DNA from: Episyrphus balteatus
Lineage: Eukaryota; Arthropoda; Insecta; Diptera; Syrphidae
Length of the DNA: 64,000 nt
Assembly (NCBI RefSeq): GCF_945859705.1
Contig: NC_079137.1
Location: forward strand, 51,182,552-51,246,551
Direction: 5' to 3'
The notes beneath the pieces were generated by a model. It saw only the letters and a program-made list of their open reading frames with translations, did not search any database and was not told where the DNA came from. Numbering within the stretch: position 1 is the stretch's first letter; each line of letters starts with the position of its first letter. Shown here piece after piece: positions 11,974 to 23,551 of the stretch. Made by a program: the position numbers and the translations under genes.

Positions 11974-13663
11974 TATATGAATGATGTTTCGGAATTCTTA
12001 AGGTGTAGTAATTCAAGATCAATGGATGTATTTTTAAATTCCCAAGATTTGGGTCTTCAAAGTAATCCAAAAAGGTATTGGCCTTTGGATGTAATTCGAC
12101 GTTTGTTCTGTTGCCATAGAATGCAAATTTTCGATAAAGCAGTTAAGTTTCCTAAATAATAACTAGACGTACTAGTTTTAGTTGGATGGTCTGAAATTTC
12201 GCTGTACCTACAGAGTTCACCAGTAACTTTTGGTAATGAAAATGCTGCTCTGTCTTAGGCTCTATTCGGTGACTCTTAAACACCTTCTTCGACGACTAAC
12301 TAATGTATCAGTAATTCTTTATATGTGTACATTGAACACTCTCTTATGACACAACTTTCATTACTACATCAGGAAACCAATCTAAGAACTTACTCATAAC
12401 CTAAAAATCGCTCCTCCAAACAAGAAACACACAAAGATGTTTTCACAATATTATTTTGCTTTCCTTTTCTCTCCCTCATGAATGACTTATTAGTGTCAAA
12501 AGTCCGGAAATCTCAAAATCCCCCAACTCAAAGCCTCATCTCATAATCTCCCAAAATTTGCCCCAATTCGTTAATAAATATCAAATCCATTAAAACTGAC
12601 CAAAATCGTTTATGACAATCCTCATGGCATTTGCAGATTATTGAAACCATTTGATAACATCACAGAAAAAGCAACCAATTCGTTTAAAATTGTCTAAATT
12701 CTCATAGATTTCCCAAAACGTTATACTCTCAGAATATTAAAATCTAAGTTATTTTCCGAGGGGTTTTTACTAGATTTCATATATTTTCTTTTCTTTTTTT
12801 TTTTGGTTCAAAAGAAAAACATACAAAAAAATAAATAAATAAGAAAAAAAAAAAATGTAGAAAAGATAAACGTATTCGGCCGGAACGTCTGTCAGAGTCC
12901 AATGGAATCAACCCGGAAATTGTAAATGCTATCAGAACGTGTAACATCTTCCTTTTCCGAATTGAAATGGATTTATTCTCTGGAGGCGATATTAAGCAAC
13001 GATTTCAGCAACAACCGTCGTAGTATAGCATCGCTGTATTCCTACCACACCGCAGGACTATTCTACCCGCCCGCTGCGCTGCTATACCCATCCATCCGTC
13101 CGTTGGTCTTCTTCTATTTTTTTGTGATTCTCTGTTCTTCGTCCTTTCAATTTTTTCTTTTTTTGTTTGATTGGAATTTCAAATTCTCATGGGAGAAACA
13201 TTTCAAATGCAACAAAGTGTCCATGAAAGTCCCACAACCCACCATCACCACAGTATCTATCTATCTTTGGTTTGTCACCTTCAAAATCAGAGGTTCAGAT
13301 TGAAGGAACGTATGGATGACTAGAATTCCACTGCGATTTAATCTATTGGCATGAATATTTATGAATTTTCCAAACATTATTTCGATATTCGATTTTCTGT
13401 TGGGAAATTGTAAAAGGTTGTGATTTCGGACAAAGTGAATAAGGGACAAGCAAATGTTCAACTTTTTTTTGTGGTGGAATATTCAAAATAGAAGTAAAAA
13501 TTGAACTGTATTGTCGGTCGTTTACAAAAAAAATTTCCAAGAATTAGCCAAGAGAAAAACATTGAAAAAAAATTATAATGAAAAACTAACAAAACAGTTT
13601 GCTCTTCTGAATGGGATTTTTTACAAAGGGATTTAAGATAAAAACAGGGTAAGTTTGCGATTT
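11974..13663. other. Non-repetitive DNA, no supported gene
   Basis: Around 12860-13280 the composition is less AT-rich. An open frame at 12926-13303 exists, but its translation has no domain, no sensible start context and Phe-rich low-complexity stretches. I do not call it a gene. The block may be a conserved non-coding element or part of an untranslated exon; cross-species alignment would tell. Confidence 0.5.
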
Positions 13664-14085
13664 ATAAAAAATAAATTGCACGACTGGGGTCGCACGTACT
13701 TGCTCTTATGTTAAAAGTTACTCTAATGTTAAAGCTTTTCACTAAACAAAATAAGAGAAAATTTAAAATTTGATATTTTCACGGAATTTCATATAATAAG
13801 TGGTGCAAAAGAAAAATAAAATCTGTTTTTATAAATAATTATATACCATTTTAAATGATCTTTTATAAAAAAAAGGTATGCCATTTTATTTCTTGTATAA
13901 AAAAGAATTTTTAGAAAAAAATTATTTTTTATATACATATGTACCTACCTATAAAATTTTTTTAACATTTTTCAAAAAAAAGTTGGTATTCTATTTTGAA
14001 GAAATAATTAATTTACCTACACATAAAAATGGAATTTCAAAATTTTTCAAAAAACCCAAAAAATTGATTTTTCAATTTAGAGCTG
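13664..14085 (-). mobile_element. mini-me-like repeat, truncated copy
   Basis: The copy starts with the family terminus AATTGCACGACTGGGGTCGC and continues with GTACTTGCTCTTATG and the AAAATTTGATATTTTCACGG block. These also occur at 57743-59925 and, inverted, at 15380-16347. It loses similarity near 14085, before the (GTCT)n core, so it is a one-ended fragment. No coding capacity. Confidence 0.75.
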
Positions 14086-14216
14086 TTGCAAAAGTTGTTT
14101 TGATGCAAAATCACAGTTTAAAGTTCTGGTCAAAACAAATCACAAGGCTGTTCCATACCAAAACGATCCACACCAAAAAACACTCCATATACCGTTCTTG
14201 TATAAATAAAATATAT

Positions 14217-14427
14217 AGTTTAAAAAATTAAAAATACGCTTTTATCACGCAAAACAAAATTTAAAATAATTTAAAATTATTTAATTGACTTATTGGGAAT
14301 GGTTAGATCAAAAAACGTAGAGCGAGCGCTTTGTTCAAACTTTATTAAATTAAACGTAACAAAAATGCGCTCTACGCATTTATAATTTTTAGTGCGTGAT
14401 AAAAGCGTATTTTTAGTTTTTTAAACT
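14217..14427. mobile_element. 211-bp MITE with ~37-bp inverted ends
   Basis: The left arm AGTTTAAAAAATTAAAAATA followed by CGCTTTTATCACGCA is mirrored at the right end, TGCGTGATAAAAGCG followed by TATTTTTAGTTTTTTAAACT. The interior carries a second inverted motif, GTAGAGCG...CGCTCTAC. No coding capacity. The superfamily is not assignable because the target duplication is unclear in this AT-rich flank. Confidence 0.7.
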
Positions 14428-15379
14428 AAGTATTTTATTTTTTTTTAGTCTTATCACGATTGAAAGTAGGGGTGTTTTGACCTTTATGACCCTCCCAAGG
14501 GTGCGGGCCACTAAAATATTAAATAGTCATATGAGCTTCATGTACCTATATGTACAAAGTTTCATTTCTTCGCAAAAATTATTAGATTTCCCCAGTAAAA
14601 ACTAGAATGACCTAGACAAAATAACAATTTTTTCTAGTAAAATCACAAATTGCTCAGGAAGCTAAATCACAGGTTTCTCACGGTTCACTAAGTAAAATTA
14701 AGAGTCACTCAGAGAATATAACAATCTATCCTGTGGGTTTAGATTCCCCAAGATTGGGTTGAGGTCAAATGAGGATTCACTAGCGTCGCCGTCGTTGGTT
14801 TAACCAAGGGTTTGTTAGTAAAATCAAGAAAATCTTGAGTAAAACAATGTGTTTTCTCTCAGTAAAACTACGGATCACTTCGAAAAAATCGAAAACTACT
14901 GCGGTAAAATCAGCGTTTCCCGGACCGGAAAAATCGCGACTTGTTTTGGAAATCATTTATCTCTACAAAAAAGTCACGGGTTAAATCGTTAAATTAAGTG
15001 TTTTCACGAGTGGTTTCGGTTATCGCACTGAAAACAAGAATACCGTCGGTATTTATGGATTTGGTTTCCCTTGTGAAATCACGATACTTCCTTTAGAAAA
15101 TCACGGTCTTCATCGCAAAACTTAGTTAACAGAATTCCCTAGGTAGTAAAATCCAGAGCCAATCAGACAAAATTACTTTTTTCAGTTAAATCACTGCTCA
15201 ATTACTGGTCAATTACTGGTCAATTACTGGTCAATTACTGGTTTTTCCACTAAAACCACGGGCTTTCATATAGTAAAATCACATCGATTGTTTCAAAAAT
15301 GATTTCTCTATTTTTCTCAAGTAAATGTGCCCCGGTCCCGGGGCACTTTTGACAAAATGACTTTTTTTAGAAAACATTA
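14428..15379. other. Unique DNA with a small 11-bp tandem repeat
   Basis: No gene seen. The block contains loosely recurring phrases of the type 'agtaaaatcac...' every few tens of bases (14580-15290), suggesting a decayed tandem repeat. It also holds the clean TCAATTACTGG repeat described separately. Confidence 0.5.
15189..15243 (+). repeat. Tandem TCAATTACTGG (11 bp, about 4 copies)
   Basis: Four consecutive near-identical copies of an 11-bp unit TCAATTACTGG lie directly before a TTTTT run. It is unrelated in sequence to the large 11-bp minisatellite at 30109-34243. Confidence 0.9.
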
Positions 15380-16347
15380 TTTTTACTTGCGATCTAGAAA
15401 GTCTAGAATTCGTAAAAAAAATGGAACTCGAGATAACAATTTTACATGAAATTACGATGATGGAGAATGCCAAAAAAGTGGGTCCGGCAATTCTGTCTGT
15501 CTGTCTGTGTGTACCTCGAGCTATCACCTAAACTAATGGAGCGCTTTCCTTCAAACTTAGTAGTTAACAGTTTTGGGTGATTCCCTAGAGGACAAATTGA
15601 AATTTTTTTTTAGGACCAAAACTAACGGTACCTTTCATATAACGGAAATAGAAAAGTTAATTTTTTTCAAAAACGGCTCTAACGATTTTGGCTAAAATTT
15701 TTGTGTGTAGTGTAACACATAAAAGCTTCCTTTGGAAATCAAAAAAAATATTTTTTGAACCGTTATTAAAGGTACCTGCCATAGAATGTTTTTTTTTGAT
15801 TTATGAATTTCTCGTAAACGACAAAACATATTTCGACCAAAATTTTTGTACAGAAACGTTTAAACTATCGTTTTAAAAAAAAAAATTTCAAAAAACACAT
15901 TTTTGAATTTTTAAAAAATATTTCAAAATTTTTTTTTTGAAAAATCAATTTTTTTTAAACGGGTCGGTAAAAAATTTTGAAATTCCGTTTTTATGTGTAA
16001 ATTATTTATTTCTTCAAAATGGCCTACCAACTTTTTTTTTTAAAATGTTAGAAATTTTTTATATATAAAAAATTATTTTAAAAAAACGGCTCTAACGATT
16101 TTCGAAAAAATTTTTCTAAAAATTCCTTTTTATACAAGAAATAAAATGGCATACTTAGTTTTTTGTAAAAGATCATTTAAAACGGTATTTAATTATTTAT
16201 AAAAAAAGATTTAATTTTTTTTTCCACTTATGAAATTCCGTGAAAATATCATATACCTTATTTTGTTCAATGAAAAGCTTTAACATTAGAGTAACTTTTA
16301 CCATAAGAGCAAGTACGTGCGACCCCAGTCGTGCAATTTATTTTTTT
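15380..16347 (+). mobile_element. mini-me-like repeat, full-length copy A
   Basis: It begins TTTTACTTGCGAT and ends with the inverted version of GCACGACTGGGGTCGC at 16318-16336, giving 968 bp. The order is: start motif, CATTACGATGATGGAGAATG-like box, GTGGGTCC, a short (CTGT)n run near 15497, CGGTACC boxes, repeated AACGGCTCTAACGATTTT boxes, then the GC-rich end hairpin. The same order is seen in copies at 54449-55447 and 57743-59925. Internal (GTCT)n microsatellites without terminal inverted repeats resemble the dipteran mini-me/DINE-1 (Helitron-related) elements. The family assignment is inference; the repeat itself is directly visible. Confidence 0.8.
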
Positions 16348-19300
16348 CAAAATCTTAAAAATTCCCCGCAGTACTTAAAGTTATGACAAGTAGAACCATA
16401 CAGTTCAAATACCTACGTGAGATCTAATTCCATTTATTTCATTCTTCTTTGCAACTGAAAATGATAAAATTTTACATCAAATCCTTCCACACATTCAAAC
16501 AAAAAAAAAAAAAAAAATCAGAAAGAATCAGGACAATAAATTCGATGTGAAGTAATATTGCATGAATAAAGTGAAGTAACTTTTTATATGTCTGCTCACT
16601 TCTCATATATGTAGAAGGAATATATAGGAACTTAAGGTTAAGCAGGGATAAAAATAAGAGCACTGAACGGATTCCACTCTATTTAGTTTAATGTAACACA
16701 AGTCTTCCGTGTGCTCTGTACTGTAGTACATTTATACTCTGGTTGTGTACTCGAATGAAAGTACTGTTATATTGATGATGTGATGGTTATATAGAAAAAA
16801 AGGACTCTATTTAAAAAAAAAAATACTAGGTATATAATATTATTCGATATAGTATTTTTTACCAAATGAATGTGTGTGATGATGTGTTGAATGGTTTTAT
16901 TGTTTCGTTACGCAACATTTATTTCATTGTTTCCGTTGGGAATAGCTCCGGAAGAACATACTACACAGTAGTATGTTCCATTTTGTTGAATATATTAAAG
17001 ATGTATCAAATTATGAGGAATTTCCAATATAATTTTATTTAATTTGAATGATTTAGGTTAAGTTATGTGAATGCAAATTATCGAATGGCGTAATAAATAG
17101 TGAAATGATTTCAGTTTAATCTGTCGAAAATGGGAATTTTCAATGACGAATGGAATTTATTAAAATACCGCAGGATTTTGAAGGACTAAATTGCTCGTAA
17201 ATCAAATGAACACAAAATTGCATTTTGGAATTTTCCTGCGAATTGAGAAATTAAAAATATATATAATCACTTTTAATGCGATGAAAATAAAAAAAATAAT
17301 GCTTAAAAAATTGTATACATATGAAATTTGAACATAATTCAATAATAGTTAGAGAATTCAGTAAATATTTAAAGGTTTTCTTTTGTTCACTCCCCTCCCT
17401 TTTAAGTTTTTGTTTTAGTTATTATTTTTATTTTGTCAGAACAGAATAGACATCTTCTGCACTCTCAACAATTTCATATTAAATTAAATGCTCATTAATC
17501 TCAATCAGTTTCCTGCACTCACAATGTACATTATACTAATTTAGCAAATGCACTTCAATATTATGTCATTTTAATCGAAGTAATTAATAACAAAAGTGTG
17601 TAATTTGTGGCAAATTTTTATTGCATATTGTGGTTTTTTTTAATGGATTTCAAAATATAGCAGCCCTATACATAAGAGTATAGTTGTAACAATATGTTTA
17701 TTGATGTTTTAATGGAAAGGAAGTGTTGGTAAATAATAACTTGACAGCCATGTTAAATGTATGTTGACAGCATTTTTTATAAAATAAATCTCATTTGTCA
17801 TTAGTCATTATAAAATATCTCTTGTGTGAGTAGTGAGTTACCCTAAAGATTGAAATTTACTTAAAAAGGATGTTACAAAATCCGCTAAAATAGGTAGGTA
17901 TGTATATTTGTGAATAGATAACGTTGTTTAAAATTTGAGATAATAAATAGGAGTTGATTCCTGATCTGCAATCGATTTTACTCTATATTATCTATTACAG
18001 TTTTGTTAGTTAGTTTTTTTCGTATCTTTCTTTAAAAAAAAAGGTCAGAAAAGTGACCATATCATTTATAGATCCAAACAGAAGAGGACTTGGAGGGAAC
18101 ATAATTTACAAGCTTAACAGAAATCAAAAATTAATTACACTGGCCAACAATTTTCAACCTTTTAAAATTTTAAAAGTTTTATATCTAATTTTATGGATTA
18201 TGGGTCCAGTAAGCTCAAAAATCATATTGGTTTTTTTCTAGCAGCTCTAGTTTTTGAAATATTTAATTTTTCATATTTGGGGAATATTCATACTAATCTT
18301 TCAGTTTTCCTTATTTTGAGCGTTTATTAGAATTTTCCAGAAAAATTATATTAGACTTAATGCAATAAGGTCAGAAAACCTAAAAATCAAATTCATATAT
18401 TTCTAGGAGCTCTATTTTTTGAAATATTTAAGTTTTCCACATTTTGAGGGTAATTTCGTACTAATTTTAAAGTTATGCTTATTTTAACTGTTTGTTAACA
18501 TTTTCCAGAACCTAATGCATTTGAGTTCACTAAGTCAAAAATCACATTGGTTGCTTTTTTTAATGAACATGTTTAGAATTTTAGTGTTAAAACAAAAATA
18601 AAAAACATAGAACTATTTCTATAGGAACTATAATCCATTTTTTCGTCAATATTGCAAAGCTTGAATATTTTCGGAACGCTGTTTTCGACTCATTGCTAAA
18701 AAAATTAATTTCAAGAAAATATTGTAAAAACACCTTGTCAACTTATTTTATTGAAATTCATAATTTATATCTGTATTGTTTACGTGGGATTCGTAAGAAA
18801 TCCCCCAAAAAAATATCACCCTTAGAAAAAATTTCCAAAAATATAATCCAACTTGCCAATATCTCCAAGAGAAAAACTCAATGGATAAAATCCATAGAAA
18901 AACAATTTTGTTTGCCAAAATCTACACGAAATCTCCAAATCCCCAGTGTCCAGTTTCTTCTATAATTAAAATATTTCAACCCGCACAAAAGTAAAGAATT
19001 TTTAAACGTAAAATAAAAAATGCATTTTTTTACAGTTCGGTTTTACTTACCTCCGGGGGCCGTTAATTCTTAAATTGGGATATTTTAAATTTTGTTATTG
19101 CTTCTTTTTGAATAATTCTTTGCCTATTGTAAAAGTGCTCAAAGTTTCCTGACAGTTCTTAATGTCATTATGTTTTTACAAAAAATTTCCTGGGTCAGAA
19201 AAGTTCTCAAAACCATTTTTTTAAAACAAAAGCGTGAAATAACCCACAAAAACCAAAAAAACTGCAATAATTGCAGTTTATTTTAAAGCCATATTAAAGC

Positions 19301-19371
19301 TTGTTATACCATAAAAAAAAATTTATACTCAAAACTAAATAACTAACTAAAAAAAAAGTTTATGTTATCAG
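16348..19371. other. AT-rich DNA, no recognised gene
   Basis: Poly-A/T tracts and short open frames with no domain. Apart from the degenerate tandem duplication at 18200-18545, I see nothing that can be supported. Confidence 0.5.
18200..18545 (+). repeat. Degenerate tandem duplication, ~160-bp period
   Basis: The phrase GCTCTAGTTTTTGAAATATT near 18244 recurs as GCTCTATTTTTTGAAATATT near 18409. The phrase TCAAAAATCATATTGG near 18214 recurs near 18380 and 18535. That gives a little over two diverged copies. Confidence 0.6.
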
Positions 19372-20426
19372 CAGGGATAGGATGTTGTGGAATTTGCCTT
19401 TTTTTCTTGCTCAATCGTACGACTTTGTAGATTAAAAACAAACACGTTTCACATCCCTCTCGTGCCAAATATATGTATTTTATTTTGCCTTTTTTTTGCC
19501 TTTTCTTTCTTTATTGCCTTTTTTTGCCTTTTCTCTTGTTATTGCCTTTTTTTGCCTTTTCCTATTTTTTTTAATCTTTTAAGAGTCTTTAAGGTAATGC
19601 CTACACCCAAAACACTAAAATATACAAACTAAAAGCTAAGGGCCATTTGCTGAATCGAAACTTAAATAATTTATGTTGAACATAAACTCTTATTCCCTAC
19701 TTTTTCCTATGCGTTAACTGTCACATAAGGATTTATGTAGAACTAAAACAAACGGGTCTAACTTACTCAGTACATTACTTACTCAATAGGTACTTATATT
19801 AAAAATTCATTAATTACCCCCCACAAACAAAATTTGAGTGAAAAGATCTTCCTATGCAACTTGTTTGTCTGCTATTGCTACCATTTATTGTCTTCTACGT
19901 TCTATTGCGCGGCCGACAACCGACACGTATCAGGGTTGTTCAAAAGCTAAATTACTCAATTTACAATACTCCATTAAAGAAGTTCTCCAGATTTTGGACA
20001 TATTCAAGAGAGATTTGGAAGCTGCGAAAGGGGCAGTCGCAAAAGATGTTTTTGAGAAGTACAGATCAATTTTTTTTTTTTGCAAATAAGGGACTCGAGA
20101 GAGTTGAACAAATAAATTGCATAATACGTGGGAAAACAAATCAAGAGCTCTTGGCAAATGTTGAAGTGGGTTATGTCGAGTGCTTTAATTATGGTCCAGT
20201 CGTCTCTACAGATGTAGAGAGATCTTTTAGCTCCTTTAAAGCACTCTTAAGGGACAATCGCAGGCGCTTGTTAACTGAAAATTTAAAAAAAACTCATGAT
20301 TGTTCAAAATTACAGCAATTAATTTTTATATTTCATTCTTTCTCTCAATAAATGCCTTTTTATGCCTTTTTGGGAGTTTTATTTTGCCTTTTTTTAAGTT
20401 TTTAGGTCCACAAGATCCTATCCCTG
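19372..20426 (+). mobile_element. hAT transposon, decayed, 8-bp target duplication
   Basis: The terminal inverted repeat CAGGGATAGGAT.TTGTGGA (19372-19391) is matched at 20407-20426 with one mismatch. The element is bordered by the 8-bp direct repeat GTTATCAG (19364-19371 and 20427-20434). CAG-type ends and an 8-bp duplication are diagnostic of hAT elements. At 1055 bp it is much shorter than an autonomous hAT (usually 2.5 kb or more). It keeps only the C-terminal part of a transposase. Direct repeats of TTTTTTTGCCTTTT lie inside both ends (19460-19565 and 20350-20395), in the same orientation. Confidence 0.95.
19920..20351 (+). pseudogene. hAT transposase C-terminal remnant
   Basis: Two overlapping frames together resemble the end of a hAT transposase. 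The first (to 20089) includes a helix like IFKRDLEAAKGAVAKDVFEK. The second (from about 20085 to the stop at 20351) carries VECFNYGPVVSTDVERSF, then a basic RDNRRRLLTENLKK tail. These match the hAT dimerisation region, where a 'P-V-x-S-x-x-VERSFS' stretch is typical. The frame changes at an oligo-T run near 20070-20083. The N-terminal zinc finger and the catalytic core are absent, so the protein cannot be functional. Confidence 0.85.
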
Positions 20427-23219
20427 GTTATCAGCCTTTTGTACTTCATTTTTAACCCAGAAACCATAAACAAAATTTATTTTTTTTTTACTCAAGTCAA
20501 TATTGTTCTAATAAATAATCATCATAGACTCTGAAATTTTTTTTTTTTTAGAATATTCTCTTTGTTCTTTGTTGTTTATTAATATTATGGCAACAATTTT
20601 CTATTGTATTAATTAAAAAAAAAAAAAAATCAAACTCCCCCTCTTATACTAGAATTTCTCAAAGAAAAGTCTTAAAACAAGCGCAAATTTAATTCGAGCA
20701 AAACTTAATTAAAAAATATATATTTTGCCAAATAACAAAAAGCCACTTTCTTTTATTATTATTTCGCCCATTGTCGAATTAATAAAGAAAAAAAAAAGCA
20801 CAAGTAGAGTCCTTTGAAGATTATAAAAACAAAAGCAATTTTCAAAACAATATTAAGCACTTTCTATTAAAGCCTTTATCCACTCCCTCTCTCCCTTAAC
20901 AACAACAACAAATAATACCGATTGAACGGGGTAACATCTAAAATTTTTCGGCTATACACTTGGTTAAGCTAGGGAGATGAGTTGATGAGTTCTTTAAAGA
21001 AGAAAATCTCTCCCCTACTAAAAATCTTTTCATTACAAAATTTTCTTCTTCCAAACAAGATTGCGGGGGCGTTAACCTATAAAAAAATATACATTAGTCA
21101 AGCTCTGAATGGACATTTTAATAGATCCAAGCCTTGCATAATGTCATTAAAAATGCATGAATTCATTTTGAAATTCTCATATTTTTCGTTCTTCCTTTTT
21201 AGCATCCTTCGTCCTTCCACCGAAATACTCTATATATGGGGGAATGCAATTTCGTTATCATCTCTTTTCTATGCAGTGTAGCATCTCATTTAAGACTTTC
21301 TAATTCATTGCATGTAATTTCATAACTTCTTAAGGAGCAACTTCCCCAAGAATAATATCCTTGTTACTCCTCTGGACCAACTACCACCAACAAAAAATAA
21401 AAATTATGTTACTGTGGTGTTGACGACGTCGTTGGTGAAAAAAAAAAACTTTATACAAATTTATTCACAACTCGGCTATGTCACTAAAATACAATTTAAT
21501 TAATGTTTATTAATCTTGGAGACCCCCCTTAGCGCTTTCGACCAATTCCAATTTCCCCTATTCCTCCAAAGAATTATATTAAGCAGTTCATGCCACAAAG
21601 GAACAATTTTTCTTGAAAACAAAAACAAACATTTGTCTTCATTTGTTCACTAAATTATACAGGAACCAGAGGATCTACCTCTGGATGTCCTGGACTAGGG
21701 AAAAGTGTGGAAAAAGTGGCAAAGGACATTTTGAGACAAATGGAAGAATCGTTCTGTGGAGCGTGAAATCATAATAAATTTCTGGCATAGTTCCATGTTC
21801 TGTTCAATGGGCAAATTAGTTACACAATTAAACATGACTCAGTTCCACTCATATATAGTTCACACGCGAATGTGTACCATGGATAGGACCTGCCTCATTC
21901 TTCGAATCGAAAGGAGGCAGTTGAGTCTCTTTAGGGGGCAATTTTAGAGCTTGTTTGGAACTAGGAGGAACTTTTGGAAGGACGACACAGAGAAGAAGAA
22001 AGTCATAATCCTTCATGAAATGTCCCTTAAAAAACGCACTTGACACTGTCAAGGGGAGGAGGGGCAGGATGGGGCTGGTGCAGTGATGGCCTGGTGTTAT
22101 ACCCAGTTCATAGGTACTACTCATATCGTGAAGTACGACACGAGTTGCACAAACCGAAGTATACACTTTACCTACGAGAGATGAGAGATGTGTGTGCTGT
22201 TGCTACTGCTGCTGCACAATGTGTCAACAGGCTATCGACTCAACAGGGATATGCTGCTGCTGCTTTTATGGACCATCATGTTTCATCGTTGGTTGTATAC
22301 GGTCGATATAGAAGCACCACCATGGTTCATGGTTAGCACACTGGTGCAACACTGCAAGCTAAGCATCCTTGAAGGAAAAGAGGGGGTAGATATATGCATT
22401 TAAGAGTTTAGGTACACAAATCATATATATTGTCTGTATAATCGTATATGTATAGTAACTGTGTAGGTATGGTATATGTTTGCAAACATTCTAATATTAT
22501 GAAGAAGAATCTAAGAGCATTAGTGGGATCAAGTAAGAACTCTTTAGACAGAAAATATACTCGTAGATAGTATACCTCTAAAGGACACAAAACAAGTTAC
22601 CATAACCCAAACATATCCTAGATTGAAGGTGTGGGGAGAGGGATAGAGAACAAAATGGCCGGAAGTAAATTGCATAAACGAGACGATATACAAGTTTATG
22701 CAATTGTAACGGCGATGTTATGTAAGATTATTTCCTTAATTAAGACTTTTGTGTTTATTTATTTATGGTTCAGGCATTACAAAAAATTGTCGATATAATC
22801 GTCGAAAATTTAGTAAATTGATGAAATTAAGTATGAAATATCAGAGCTCTTTTTTGCCGAATCAACCCAATAGAGGACATTATCATCATATGACAACTCA
22901 TCATGGACAGCCCATCATGAGACTGGACATCACAAGTTTCGATTCTAACAAATTTATTTAATCATACTTGAAGGAGCTAGTAAAAATGCTAAGTCTATTC
23001 ATTTAAAGTGATGAACTAAAAAGCATAATGGAAAGGACATTCTCTGACGGTTTTTGTGAAACGTTCCCAACGGTTTTGGGCAGACGGCAAAACCATCCTC
23101 GGAAAAATATAATAAATCACTATCCTTTTGGCTATGGTGCACTGTCCATGATTATATTGTCCTATGATTAGCTGATGAGTGATAAGTTGAGTTCAATCGC
23201 TTGTTTCCCGAGTAAACCG
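20427..23219. other. Mostly unique DNA, no supported gene
   Basis: Composition is closer to neutral than elsewhere, especially 21540-22400 and 22600-23200. There is a CTG-rich run near 22197-22270. Short open frames overlap on both strands but none has a recognisable domain. It could be intronic or intergenic host sequence, including regulatory DNA, but the sequence alone does not show this. Confidence 0.5.
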
Positions 23220-23366
23220 TGCTGCAGCACAGCCGCACGCTTTTTGAGAGCCGCACCAATGACGCGTCCTATACGCGTTTCAAACGCGTTTTGAACGCGT
23301 TTCAAACGCGTTTAGGACGCGTTTTGGATGCGTTTTGGACGCGTTTCGGACGCGTTTCAGATGTGT
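23220..23366 (+). repeat. CACAGCCGCAC repeat joined to a short 11-mer minisatellite
   Basis: The first ~40 bp (CTGCAGCACAGCCGCACGC, then TTTTTGAGAGCCGCACCA) matches the repeat cluster at 55965-56400. From about 23262 it passes into roughly nine units of the type TTTYRRACGCG, the 11-bp unit of the main array at 30109-34243. The first units are of the variant TTTCAAACGCG/TTTTGAACGCG. Confidence 0.85.
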
Positions 23367-23551
23367 TTTCCCAGCAAACGCAGAACTACAGAAAAAACCG
23401 GTGAAATATGTACGTAAAAGAAGTACTTCTTTTCCATTGAAAAAAGATAGGAGCTCGGGAAAAAACTCAGTTATATACTTTCTGTATATAAGAATACGTG
23501 CAGCAGCTATCTATTTCTTGCATGCAAGATGAATTAAATTTTCCCTCCATT

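Noticed and set aside
12926..13303. 125-codon open frame in less AT-rich DNA
   Set aside because: The translation is Phe/Ser-rich with no recognisable domain, and no splice or start context supports it.
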